A stretch of DNA of 64,000 bases from Doryteuthis pealeii. Its lineage: Eukaryota; Mollusca; Cephalopoda; Myopsida; Loliginidae. Below the pieces are notes generated by a model, which had not been told where the DNA came from, ran no database searches, and saw only the letters and a list, made by a program, of their open reading frames with translations. The stretch lies in contig CM042157.1 in NCBI GenBank assembly GCA_023376005.1, positions 27,182,571-27,246,570 of the forward strand, given 5' to 3'. Positions 31,843 to 42,592 of this stretch are shown piece after piece (the stretch's first letter is position 1; each line of letters opens with the position of its first letter). The position numbers and the translations under genes are program-made.

Positions 31843-32075
31843 CCGGTTTAGCTTAGTCGGAATCACAAGGTCCTTGGTTCGATACCGGCCCTCGCCAACT
31901 CAGCGAATGAGTAGCACAGGGATCTGTGCGGTAAAGTGAGGAGCTGATGGTAGGTGTGGCGTTTCACCTCAGATGCTAAAATAATCTCCTTGGACTAGCG
32001 CTAGTGAAAAGGGGATAGACTCCCTCGCTGTTTGACCGATACCGACATTAGGCCGGACCGACGACTTACTTACTT
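31843..32075 (+). repeat. SINE-B with internal head deletion
   Basis: Box A TAGCTTAGTCGG is joined directly to AATCACAAGG, deleting the D-arm-to-anticodon part (GTAGAGCGTTCGGCTAGG of copy 1). Box B and body are intact. Confidence 0.8.
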
Positions 32076-32158
32076 ATATATATATATATATTATATATAA
32101 TATATATATATATATAAACATATATGCTCTCACACACACAAACAGGGTTCAGAATATG

Positions 32159-32190
<32 letters not shown>

Positions 32191-32195
32191 CGCAG

Positions 32196-32253
<58 letters not shown>

Positions 32254-32400
32254 TGAGCAAAGATATAGATATAGATAGATAGATATGAACAAACATAGGT
32301 AGATATGGACAAACACAGATAGATAGATAAATAGGTGTGAATAGCTATGAATGCAGATAGCTAGATACATAGATGCATAGATAGATAGATCAAATTATCT
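32076..32400. repeat. Compound microsatellite (TA)n-(CA)n-(GA)n-(GATA)n
   Basis: Same arrangement as 1413-1835 but shorter. Confidence 0.9.
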
Positions 32401-32937
32401 TTTAAGTATGTTAGCATTTCAATCCCATGAATCTCGTTTTCGTCGTCGTCGTCCTTGTTGCAATAGGGATCCTAAAGTAACTCGATGCATTTTCTACAAA
32501 TAAACACGAAAAAGGAGACGTCGTGAAAAGAGTGTAAACTTATTACAAAAGGAATACGAACGAGCTCCACTTTTAAAATAACGACACACTTCTGTGCAAC
32601 CGTAAATGGCTTGCGTTTATATAACAATCCTATTTCAGAATCAAATCTGAGTGGTCTTTATCTGTATTTAGTATCTTTGCGAGCAAGATGGATTGCGTCT
32701 GGCCTCGGGTGAATTGGAATCACGCACTCACATGACAATGGACAGGATTCACTGGGTCACACACTCTTATCACTCATTCGAATACGATTCGACGCATTTT
32801 CATTATTAGAATCCGATGTATTTTTCGCGAAAATAAAGATGTAAAACCTCATAGGTTCATATTCAGATATTCGATATTGTTAAGTCGAAATATACTACGT
32901 TTTACAAACATTGTAAATCGTTAATCGTTAAGATATG
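32401..32937. other. No gene seen
   Basis: Low-copy sequence equivalent to 1836-2370. Confidence 0.55.
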
Positions 32938-33265
32938 TAAATGGATTATTACCCTCCAATGCATCATCATCAGTATCATCATCATCATCATCATTACCAG
33001 GATATCCATGACATTCTCTCGCCATCCCTCCCTATCACTCATTGCTCCGGGGAGATCTTCTGCGCAGCATCCAGCATCCGCGCAGAGTTGATCTATGTAC
33101 GTCTCGTCTCATCTCGTCTCTGCTAGGCGACCTACACTGGCGTGCCCATGTGATGGCTTCCACAGAAGAACGTTAGTTATGAGTTCATCCTTGCTTCTCC
33201 AGTAGTGTACAGCATGCCGTGTCCATCTCACTCGAATGGTTTGTGAGATGGTGGGCAGGTGGCCA
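32938..33265 (-). pseudogene. LINE-B 3' end, copy 2
   Basis: (ATC)n at 32961-32993, then the reversed end of ORF2 as far as the segment equivalent to 2700. The upstream LINE-B part present in copy 1 is missing. Confidence 0.65.
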
Positions 33266-33394
33266 TACAGCTGCTTCGTTGAATTTTCATTCAGTGCTTC
33301 GTATTTATTGGTATATAAAGAACATAATAATTAAAACTGTCAAGCCTTCTCTTTGCAAGAAAAGATAATCTTTTTCGGTTGGTTGGTTCGGTGG

Positions 33395-33655
33395 TTGTAG
33401 GTTATGGCATGTCAACCCTTGTTGTGTTATTTCAAGCTAAATACATTTTATTTGATTTATTCTTGATGGGTGCTCATTTTTTTAAATCAATTGTTTTAAA
33501 CACATTTTGTTAAACTTATTCTTTTCGATTTAACCCCTAGATGGGACCCTAATGGGTACTTCCACTCCGCCTCATAATGGACATGGAATCAATAGTCATG
33601 AAGTAGTACTCATACTCCACACAGCTTCAAATTAAAACTTTAAAATTAAAATCCA
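33395..33655 (+). repeat. Family A 5' portion
   Basis: TTATGGCATGTCAACCCTTG and CCTAGATGGGACCCTAATGG. It meets a reversed family A at about 33670. Confidence 0.65.
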
Positions 33656-33669
33656 CTCAGTAAGACAAC

Positions 33670-34500
33670 TGTTGGCCATGGGTGGTGACTCGTGATGCCC
33701 AAGATCCAAACCAAGATATGAAACTCCAATTTGGCCCTTACTTGAGCTAGATGGGTGGTCGGAGAAACTTCTTTGATCAACCGGCTGGTCACGTCAAGCC
33801 CTAGCGGCTATATGATTGTTCCAACCTTATTGCCCTTATGACAACCCCATACCTTTTATCATATATATATTTACCAACCCCTCCGCACGAGTAGGATGTG
33901 ACACTAGGTCAATTTCTTAAACGGAGTTCAACAGGTTTTGAATTCAAAGTTTTCCTTCTCCTAGACCGGTTGCCTAACCAAGGTTAAAGAGCCCAGTCTG
34001 CCCTACTATTTATCCATAGCTGGAGGGAGAGTAGGATACATACCTTTCCCAAGGGTATTAGCGCTAAGTGAAATGCAATTACCAAGTCCAGGATTTGAAC
34101 TCGGGGCGACGAGTCCATTTCCCATGACTTTAACCATTACACCACGCGATTCCTACCTTTTATCATATATGTGCTAGAAGTTGGTGGCTGTAGGTCTTAG
34201 TGTCCTGGGCATGACGTTAAGCTACATCGAGTGGGGAAGTTCCAATTCTGGTGCACTGAGGAGGGGGAGTACCCCTTTATCGCCATTGATCCCAGGTTCA
34301 CAATAACCCGGAAAGCTAGTACCTGTTAGAGTCTCATTTATGTTTAAATATATAAGAAAATGAGTTTAAAATGTGTTATTTTTCTTAATTGAGTTTTAAA
34401 AAATTCAATACCCATCAAGAATGAATAAATCAATGGCTTCGGCATAAAATAACCCAACAAGGGTTATCATGCCGTAAAATACAACTAATAAATCAAGCAA
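33670..34500 (-). repeat. Family A, reversed, split by a SINE-C
   Basis: The family A blocks in reverse (GAGCTAGATGGGTGGTCGG, CACGTCAAGCCCTAGC, then GTTATCATGCCGTAAAATAC at the right end) are interrupted at 33867-34153. The 17-bp host sequence is duplicated on either side of the insert. Confidence 0.75.
33867..34153 (-). mobile_element. SINE-C, reversed, with 17-bp target duplication
   Basis: TACCTTTTATCATATAT occurs at 33850-33866 and again at 34154-34170, flanking the element exactly. The tail (TATATTTACCAACCCC) is left, and the tRNA head (GGATTTGAACTC box B reversed; CATTACACCACGCG box A reversed) is right. A clean target-primed retrotransposition footprint. Confidence 0.9.
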
Positions 34501-34621
34501 CAGAGACTAAGATACATCCAAGCAACCCAAGTTGACTCAAGAAGTTCCAGAAGACAGAAAGAAACTAGCCCAGTATAGCAGAATAGTTATTTACTAAGCT
34601 TTGCTTAGATGTGGCATAAGG

Positions 34622-35071
34622 CCAGAATTATGGGGTGCGCAGTGAGAATCGAACTCACTAATTATGGTTTGCGAGTCTAGCTTGATAACCATTACTCCGC
34701 GTGAGGTGCCCGCGGTATAGCAGTTTAGTAGAATAGGAGATAGTATAAAAGTAAAGTAAAGTATTCGGGGCGGCCTAATATCGGTATCAGCCAGACAGCG
34801 AGGGTGTCTATCCCCTTTTCACTAGCGCTAGACCAGGGAGAATATTTTAGCGTCGTAGGTGGAGCGCCACTATCAGCACCTCACGTTACCGCACAGATTC
34901 CTGTGCTATTCATACGATGAGTTGGCGAGGGCCGGTATCGAGTGAGGAAAATCAAATAATGACTGATAGAAGGAGAAACAAAAAAGAATGTTGATTTGGC
35001 GAGGGCCGGTATCGAACCAGGAACGTTTATATTCTAAGCCGAACGTTCTACCGACTGAGGTAAGCCAGGAT
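34622..35071 (-). repeat. tRNA-like head fragment and reversed SINE-B with extra head
   Basis: Same as 4598-5071: head fragment 34622-34712, SINE-B 34757-34950, second head 34996-35071. Confidence 0.7.
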
Positions 35072-35929
35072 AACCAGAAGATAAGGATGAATATGAGTAT
35101 AAAAAGAAATATAGAAGGCTATGCAACATCTGTGCGAGTCTTTGAATTAGATTTTAAATGTTTATATCTTAAATTAAAGTTTCCTTTAATTATAAATGAT
35201 GTGTTTAAATAATTCTTAGAAGGAGGTATATTCACGTATAGGCATTAGATCGAAATTTCAAAATTTCGGTTATCTCTAAATATTGAAAACCCCGCAAAAG
35301 TATAAAACTAGGTTTTCCAAGTCAATAATTAATATTTTCCCATTTATTATATAACTCATTTAATCGGATGTTTGTGCGACGAAATTGAACGGCAGCCCTA
35401 TGAAGAAGCGGATTCCCAGCCCAAAGCGCGTCAGGATATGTTTGGCCTGTGCGAGAAGGAAAAGTGTGGCAAGCGGCTACGGATACTCGAACTCGCTACC
35501 TCCTCGTCACCGAGGTGTTGTTAGTAGAGACCCAAGTAAAGTATATCCGTATTTGCATAAGCGCAGCCGAACGAGCAGAAATAAAGACGGACTGTCGCTG
35601 ACAGGGCGAGTGAGGAAGCAAGTGTTTTGAACGGCAAGTGAAATCTGACGACTTCTATTTGAAATGAGAGTGGCGTGTTCGGTTGGGAAAGAAATTGCAT
35701 TTCGTTTGCTGGAGAGACTTTCAAAGGATTGATATTACCTTGAATTTTTGAACCCTTTCAAAAGAAGCTATTTCGGCAAGCAACTTCGACATATATCGAC
35801 GATGTTTTTGTCAACGAAGACATAGCTTCCGCAACCAGGGTAAGGCAACATTTGGCTAACTTTGGACTGGCGAGCAAAGTTCGCTGTCAGTTTGTTTTTC
35901 CGATTCGGTTATAACTTTATTTAAGGTTT
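35072..35929. other. Low-copy block
   Basis: Matches 5072-5924 with substitutions (several per 100 bp) and few indels, showing true divergence and not only read error. Confidence 0.5.
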
Positions 35930-36485
35930 GGTTTTGTTTTGTTTTACGGCATATCAACCTCAGTGGGTCATTTAATGCCGATAAAGTTTTGAAATAAATC
36001 AACTCTTAATGGATAATACAATTTTTTTATAAATACATTTTTCTATTTAACCCATAGATGGGACCCTAACAGGTACTACCACTCCGGGTCAGAGTGGACC
36101 AGGGAGCAAAGGTGATGAAGGGGTACTACACATTCCCCAAAACTCCAGAACTGGAAACCTCACCAACAGATAAAGTTTAATATCATTCCCAGGACATGTA
36201 GACCCGCATTCACCGCCTTCAAGCACCCATATGATAAAAAGATTTGGGTCTTGCCATGAGGGCAATAGGGTTGTGGCAATCATATAGGCGCTAGGGATTG
36301 ATCGGAGGGGGGCACTCCGACCGCCCGTCTAGCCCAAGATATGTCATGAACTGCTCATCCACCTGGGCTCTATCCTTAAGCACCACAGGTCGCAACCCAC
36401 GGCCAACAGCTGGCACCATTGAGGGAGGGTCTTATCCCTCTACAGAGGTGCAGTCGGTGCATTCTAACGCCCCAGCCGACAGGGC
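35930..36485 (+). repeat. Family A repeat
   Basis: Equivalent of 5925-6490, ending CCCCAGCCGACAGGGCG, with no SINE-B after it. Confidence 0.75.
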
Positions 36486-36566
36486 GCTTTATTTAAGGGG
36501 ATAAATAAAAAAATGAGGCCATCTGGTGGCATAGTTTTACAATACCTGCTCTACATGTAGGTTTTC

Positions 36567-36775
36567 AATGCGTACATCGAATAAAATTCGATAATTAATA
36601 AAAATAATCATGACAAGCAAACTCGGCAAATATCGCCCCCTACGTAGAACATCATACAGCTATTTCAATTGAAACAGCTGTACGATCTTCTACGTGGGGC
36701 ACAATATATGCCGAATTCGGTATTCATGATTATTTTCATTAATTATCGAATTTTATACGACATACGCCTTGTAAC
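36567..36775. mobile_element. Foldback element FB1 (copy 2 only)
   Basis: Two arms of about 100 bp meet at TTTCAA|TTGAAA (36668/36669) with virtually no loop. Arm blocks: AAAATTCGATAATTAAT, AATAATCATGA, CTACGTAGAACATC, CAGCT. Copy 1 at about 6830 has only a short (TA)n here, so this is an insertion difference. The second member is at 46585-46908. Confidence 0.75.
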
Positions 36776-36796
36776 TGCCTTCAAGCAAAAAATAAA

Positions 36797-36841
<45 letters not shown>

Positions 36842-36924
36842 CGAACTCACAAAAACTTCTCTAAATATTGTGCTATTTATCCCATAGCTGGAAGGATGAG
36901 AGGGCTCATACGTTTCCTAACGGT

Positions 36925-37180
36925 AAAGTAAGTAAAGTCGTCGGGGTGGCCTAAAGTCGGTATCAGCCAATCAACGAGGGAGTCTATCCCCTTTTCACTA
37001 GCACTAGACAAAGGAGATTGTTTTTGGGTCTGAGGTGGAGCGCCACGCCTACCTTCAGCTCCTTACTTTACCGCACAGATCCGTGTGCTACTCATACGCT
37101 TAATTATCGAGAGCCGGTATCGAACTAGGGACCTTGTGGTTTCTAGCCGAACGCTCTACCAACTGAGCTAACCCGGCCCT
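36925..37180 (-). mobile_element. SINE-B insertion absent from copy 1
   Basis: Tail AAAGTAAGTAAAGTCGTCGG left; head ending CCAACTGAGCTAACCCGGCC right. Copy 1 has the uninterrupted site CCTAACGGTGTTAGTCGG (about 6946-6963). No convincing target duplication remains. Confidence 0.8.
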
Positions 37181-37204
37181 TAGTCGGAAAGAGAACGTAA
37201 TAGC

Positions 37205-37277
37205 GTGGCTGGAGTTCGAACTCACTTACTATGATGTCGCAAACTAGCACGTTACCCACTACGCTACGTGAACTCCC
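37205..37277 (-). repeat. tRNA-like SINE head
   Basis: Same as 6975-7056. Confidence 0.55.
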
Positions 37278-37676
37278 TCATAGTTTTCACATACATATTT
37301 TCGACACGACCTGTAGAGACATTCAGTTTATACGAATTTACTACATTTCAAGTGAATTACATAGATAATTGCTGGTGTGAATCATAAGTTTTTTATGCGT
37401 CTGCACATATCTATGTTCATACTCTTTGATAATATTAATGAATACGTCACTTATTTTAACTGATAATTATTCTTGGATTTAGTCTAATGACGAAGAGCAT
37501 CATTGATCTCAAAGGACATTCACTGTAAGAAATTCCTGGAAAATTTACTGATGAATTAGGAGAATTATTTCACAAAAAAAACAGAATTTTCAAATTTGCT
37601 TCATTTGAAGCGAAAATCGTTAAAACGAGATTCATTGAACAGGATTGAAAAGATGTGTGAATAGAATAAAAGAAAA

Positions 37677-38078
37677 TCTATCTATATATAAAGAGCAGTT
37701 TGTATGTATGTATGTCCGGAGGAAACTCTTAAAATAAAACAATTAACGACAAAGTAAACATACATAAATATTCACTATCATCATATCTGGGGTTTTTTTT
37801 AGCAAAAATAATGAAGATTTGATTTATATTCGTGAAGTTAATTAAAAAATACAATTCAAATAATAACATAATGGAATTTTTGTTCATTTAATATTGTAAA
37901 TAGTAGACTTTTTTTTTCCTTTTAAAGTGGCTGAATTAAGGTAATGTCTTTTTACGTGGGGATTTTAATGGGGCATCCTGTGGAGATCCAACTCACGATT
38001 CAGCAATAATGGGCCTGTGAGACTAACTTTTAACAAAATCCCCCTTCTACCCAGGCGACACCGGGTAGCCGCTTCTAG
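37677..38078 (+). mobile_element. Helitron-like H2, copy 2
   Basis: TC start after A; hairpin TACCCAGGCGACACCGGGTA (38048-38067); CTAG at 38075-38078 followed by T. The hairpin is more perfect here than in copy 1. Confidence 0.75.
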
Positions 38079-38234
38079 TTTCTTATAAATTTAGGGTACT
38101 TAAGGCGAATTCGAAATCTTGATATTTCATTATTTAATGTTTGAATAATTCTCATGCAGGTATTATGGCGTCACGTTCAATGCAATATCATAGTATGACA
38201 ATAATTAAGAAAAAAAAAAGGAACCTACATTTAT

Positions 38235-38349
38235 CAAACACGGTCGTAGTGTAATATTAATCGTTGTAGAAAATACACTGTGAACAGAGTTCAAATCCTG
38301 GACAAACCATATTGTATTTCCCATAACACTAATTCCCTTGGATAAGGTA
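38235..38349 (+). repeat. SINE-C 5' half, split
   Basis: Equivalent of 8050-8164. Confidence 0.55.
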
Positions 38350-39148
38350 ACGTATTTGACGGCATATAGGACGCACTTTTGTTCAAACTTTTGTCTCGAA
38401 AAATTGCTCTGCGTCTTATACATTGTAGGTGAAGTTCGAGACCTCCCGTAGGCCTAGGCTAATCTTCTCTATGATGCTCACTAACCCAGCTTACGCTCAG
38501 TACTTTTGTTACATAATTATTAGATTCCTAATATTTATGTACAGAAGTGTAGAAATCAAAATGTCTGTTATAAGTTGCAGCCGGTGGCCTTGAAGGATGA
38601 GTGACAAGGCGTGACCTCATTCTGATCCTCCTTCTGGTGGATACCGTGAGAATCGGTGGAGAAGACCCCCTTCCGGTTTAGATTAGAAATAGATTTTTAG
38701 TCTGATCAGCTAAAGCCACGACTTGGTAAGTCATGTTATGCACGCTCCGACTCAATCTGCGCTGGTAGTCTGGTGGGGATTTCGAAATAAAATATGATCT
38801 AAGTAAATCGAAGTCTTGTGTTATTATCTAAGAACTACCAATGACACAGAGCTTCTGATAAAGAGAAATCCCCAATGGAAGACCAGACACAAAGTCCCCA
38901 AGACGAAGTCCAGACGCCAGAAGAGACGCTAGAAGAATAGAAGTAAGAAAGTAAGGAAAGAGGTATACAACACTTTTACCTACCCTAAACTCCATGCGTC
39001 TTTATTTTATTGCTGGTATTGTTATAATCAAGGTTAACAGGAGCGCATGGTGGCGATACACTATAAAAAATTTTTTCCTGAATCTGACATGCTGAAATGG
39101 GCGTGCGTCTTATATGCCTGTGCGTCTTATATATCGTCAAATATTGCA
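38350..39148. mobile_element. MITE carrying a solo LTR
   Basis: Outer ends are the GACGGCATATAGGACGCAC / GCGTCTTAT..CGTCAAATA inverted repeats, 329 bp in copy 1. It is enlarged here by the LTR at 38507-38972. Confidence 0.65.
38507..38972 (+). mobile_element. Solo LTR, 466 bp, copy 2 only
   Basis: Starts TGTTACATAATT and ends TATACAACA (TG...CA). Flanked by CTTT at 38503-38506 and 38973-38976, a 4-bp target duplication. Copy 1 has the empty site AGTACGTTTACAT (about 8313-8325). Inside, AAATAAAATATG (about 38787) may be the poly-A signal. Internal coding region absent, as after LTR-LTR recombination. A 4-bp duplication fits Gypsy-type integration, but the family is not assigned. Orientation is inferred from the poly-A signal. 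Confidence 0.75.
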
Positions 39149-39149
39149 T

Positions 39150-39312
39150 ATAATATTAATTATTCTCTCTCCAGCTATGGCTAAATAGTAGTAGCAGACG
39201 TGGCTCTTTAACTTAGGTGTAGCAACCAGTCTACGAGAAATAAAACTCCACTGAAGAAAATTATCTTGTGTCACAGCCTGCTCGCATGGAGATGTTTGGT
39301 AAATAAATACAT
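39150..39312 (+). repeat. SINE-C 3' half
   Basis: Equivalent of 8494-8665. Confidence 0.55.
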
Positions 39313-39355
39313 TTTAGTGCTGGAAAAATCCTCATCAATGAACGAGTTGTGTCAA

Positions 39356-39361
39356 TAATAT

Positions 39362-39397
<36 letters not shown>

Positions 39398-39600
39398 ATT
39401 ATATATATATATAAAGTAATTGGTAATTTGCTTGAAGCAATTGTTAAGTAATTCTAATTCGAGTAACTTAAGCACGTTCATTTCTGATTTTCGTCTCTGA
39501 AGATAAAGTTTCTTTGAAATCGATGAGACAAAAAAACAACATCTTTTTGTTTTTATTTTTATACGCATTGTAATTGTCTTCAAATTATTAATATATTATA

Positions 39601-39649
<49 letters not shown>

Positions 39650-39860
39650 GAGAAATATGTAGAGATTATCTGACAGTATGTGGAGAAAGGTAGACAAACA
39701 CGGGATGTTGTAGAAAATGGAGTTTATTGTAGGTACTGATGTCGACGATGCAACGTTTCGGTCTGTTAGACCTTCTTCAGGACTTTAGGAATAGAGTTCT
39801 TGCTTCAGTGGTGAACATTTTATTTCTAATGAATTGAGGAGGTCATGAATAGGGGGGGGG
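39356..39860. repeat. (TA)n tracts, FB1-like piece and family-F-like repeat
   Basis: (TA)n at 39356-39412 and 39588-39646 flank a 170-bp segment absent from copy 1 that starts TTTGCTTGAAGCAATTG and ends ATACGCATTGTAATTGTC, terminal blocks seen in FB1. Then 39647-39860 repeats 8750-8960. Confidence 0.55.
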
Positions 39861-39901
39861 CGGTTGATGGTGTCAGAAGAGGTTGTAGGTGAATTTTCCT
39901 T

Positions 39902-40027
39902 TTATCTATCAGAATCCACCATGATACACTCCTTATTAGAGAAAAGGAAAACCCAGCTTTGGTATTTCTTGTCGTAATCGGGGACCTTCTCGGTCTCGGG
40001 AACCTTGTTGTCGTAATCGGGAGCCAT
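39902..40027 (-). CDS. Mini-ORF 1, copy 2 (41 aa)
   Basis: MAPDYDNKVPETEKVPDYDK, then YQSWVFLFSNKECIMVDSDR and stop. Open over exactly the same length as 9010-9135 despite substitutions. Compared with copy 1, KKVPKCDK reads EKVPDYDK, closer to the repeat consensus in mini-ORF 2. Function unknown. Confidence 0.35.
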   Translation of the reverse strand: MAPDYDNKVPETEKVPDYDKKYQSWVFLFSNKECIMVDSDR

Positions 40028-40140
40028 CACGGAACTTTGAACCTAAACACTTTATTCAGTCCACTGTGCTATCCTGTTCTCATTCCACTAAACCATAGCT
40101 AGGGTACAGGTGAATAAAGGGTTAGGTTCAAAGTTCCGTG

Positions 40141-40270
40141 ATGGCTCCCGATTACGACAACAAGTTCCCGAGACCGAGAAGGTCCCGATTACGACAACAA
40201 GGATCACGATTACGTCAAGAAGGTTCCTGAATCCGAGAAAGTTCCGGAGTTCGAGAAGGTTCCTGAGTAG
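40141..40270 (+). pseudogene. Mini-ORF 2, copy 2 (two one-base deletions)
   Basis: Starts MAPDYDN like its partner. One G is missing near 40163 and one C near 40185 relative to copy 1. After the second, the phase is restored and it ends ESEKVPEFEKVPE-stop. Whether these are real lesions or read errors cannot be told here. Confidence 0.35.
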
Positions 40271-40297
40271 AACATCCATGCTATCAGCACTACTTTG

Positions 40298-40306
40298 ATG
40301 ATGATG

Positions 40307-40360
<54 letters not shown>

Positions 40361-40361
40361 A
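40298..40361. repeat. (GAT)n-(CTG)11-(GAT)n triplet array
   Basis: Eleven CTG units (40310-40342) stand inside GAT units. Copy 1 has only GAT-type units at the same place. Confidence 0.95.
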
Positions 40362-40916
40362 TTTGAAACTAATCCCCTGAGGAGTGCCAATTGGAATTAA
40401 GGGACTTGAGATTGAACATTAATCTGGATTTGGGCGAAACTGCGAGTTATATTAAATCCTGCTGTTCACAGAAAGGAATTGCTGAGAATGTTTAAGTGCT
40501 CGGTTTGCCAAATAATTAAAAGCGTTGAATGCAGCTACGATTGCCGGCGTTTTACGCAGTAGGCATTTGGTGTTTAAGTTTTAATGTAATAGAATATGAA
40601 ATTATATTAGAAAGGCTAAAGAAACTAAATAAGAATGCAGATAAAAAGATTTGAATCAGAGGGGGATATGATCGAATAATAGAACAACTGAAACTTACTT
40701 TTCCATCAACCCTGTCTATCATTGTTCCTAATTCAATTATTTAGTTAAATTATGAAGTAAAGAATAAACTCACAATTTTTTCTTCTTGTTAATGGATTCC
40801 TTTTAAGATGTATTTTGCCAAATAAACACGTAAACCCTATTTTCAGTTGGTATCAGTTCTGCGCGTATTCGTGCCCCCCACCCCAAAAAAAAGAATTTTT
40901 TCGATTTATATATATA

Positions 40917-41323
40917 CTAGAAGCGGCTACCCTGCGTTGCCTGGGTAGTGGAGGAGGTAAAAAAAATTAGTCTCATAAATCCATTATTATTGAATCGCGA
41001 GTTCGATCCTCGTAGTATGCCCCATTAAAAGTCCCTATGTAAAAACAAAAGACGTTGCGTTGATCCAGCCACCCTGGAAATAAAAATTAATGTCTACTAT
41101 TTAAAATATTAAATGCAAAAAAAATCCATTCTATTATCATTTAAATTTTATTTTTTTAAGTATGTTCACTAATATAAATCAAATCTTCATTGCATGTTTT
41201 GTCAAAAACCAAGAACTGATGATATTTAATGTGTATATATATTTATTTGTGATTAATTGTATTATTTTCGAAGTTTCCTCCGGACGTACACATACACACA
41301 ACTGCCCTTTATATATGTATAGA
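40917..41323 (-). mobile_element. Helitron-like H2, reversed, copy 2
   Basis: CTAG at 40917-40920, palindrome at 40928-40947, far end TCTATAC on the minus strand at 41323. Equivalent to 10009-10418. Confidence 0.7.
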
Positions 41324-41334
41324 AGGTCCCGTGT

Positions 41335-41515
41335 TCGACAACAGCCTGCGCCAACTCAGCCCATGAATAGCACACCTTGGATCTGTGCGGTAAAGTAGGG
41401 AGATGATGGGGCTCTACCTCATACCAAAAAAAAATATTCCCGGTTTAGAGCTGGTAAAAATGAGAAAGACTCCCTCAATGTTCGGCTGATACAGATACTA
41501 GGGGGCTTACGGTCA
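41335..41515 (+). repeat. Degenerate SINE-B relative
   Basis: Same as 10435-10615; CAACTCAGCCCATGAATAGC is better preserved here. Confidence 0.6.
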
Positions 41516-42537
41516 AAGTCACGTTGAAACACTGGTTCCCACCAGATCATCGAAGGTAAGCAATGATGGTCCTGTTCAATAATTAGATGGGTGACAATTT
41601 AAGCAGCAGCCGGGTCTGTAAGAGATCGAATATCAAAATGACTTGATTCGGCATTAAATGACCCCAAAAGGGTTGATATGCCGTAAAACAAAACAATCAG
41701 CAATCTACCGACAATAGACCACTCCGCCGGCTATGAAATTTTTTTATTTCGCCAAAGATGGTACTCTAACAGGTATTACCTCCCCAGATCAGAGTGAGCT
41801 TGGGGCTAATGCCAATGAAGCGGTACTTCACACTCCTAAGATCTCCAGGACTGGAGCCTCACCAACGGATGAAATTTGGTTTCACGAGATAGAATTACGA
41901 GCTAGTGTCGGTATAGGGTTGATTGTTTTGTTTTACGGCATATCAACCCTTTTGGGGGTCATTTAATGTCGAATCAAGTCATTTTGATATTCGATCTCCT
42001 ACAGTACCAGCTGTTGTTTTTTTTGTCTCGCACTGTCGACGTCCTTATCAGCTCTGCCACAAGGTATAAAGTCAGTTTAGATGATTGAATTTTACAGTAT
42101 GTCAACCCTTGTTTTTTTTTTTCATTTATACCGATGATGTGTTTGTTTTATTCATTTTTGTTGGGTATTCATTTTCTAAACTCGTTTTTTTTAATACATT
42201 TTTTTTATCTATTTCGAAGGAGGTATTTACGTTCATGTTTCTAATTTCTAGGAATAGTGCTTCTCTGGCTTGTAATAAACGTCAAAATTCGGAGTGTTGG
42301 AATTCCCTTACAAGATTATATGATAAAGGGACTGCTCGTAATTTGATCTCATGAAACAATCCCACGAGTTTCATTGAGATGATGGAATGAAGTGTTAAAA
42401 CACAATCGTAGAAAAAACAATACTTTTCTATAACAAAAAAAGATACAAGCTTGACGGTTGAAAATATATAGGATAAGCATCGTTTTTTGGTTTTTATTTT
42501 TGCTAGTTAAAAACTGTTATTGAATAGAAATTCAACT
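41516..42537. other. Low-copy block with family A ends
   Basis: Family A 5'-end fragments, reversed at 41640-41696 and forward at 41925-41965, frame a 170-bp unit. That unit appears twice, once inverted, in copy 1. 42080-42360 is the single form of the block duplicated in copy 1. The 77-89-codon ORFs are not preserved between copies. Confidence 0.5.
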
Positions 42538-42592
42538 GTATGTATGTGAAAAAGATATTAGGTATCACCTTATATCTTTCTCACATACATAT
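42538..42592. repeat. Tight hairpin, copy 2
   Basis: Same stem as 12243-12297, with one change near the base. Confidence 0.75.

Noticed and set aside
36298..36504. Short coding region in family A
   Set aside because: The frame is not preserved in the other family A copies at 5925, 31256 and 57846.
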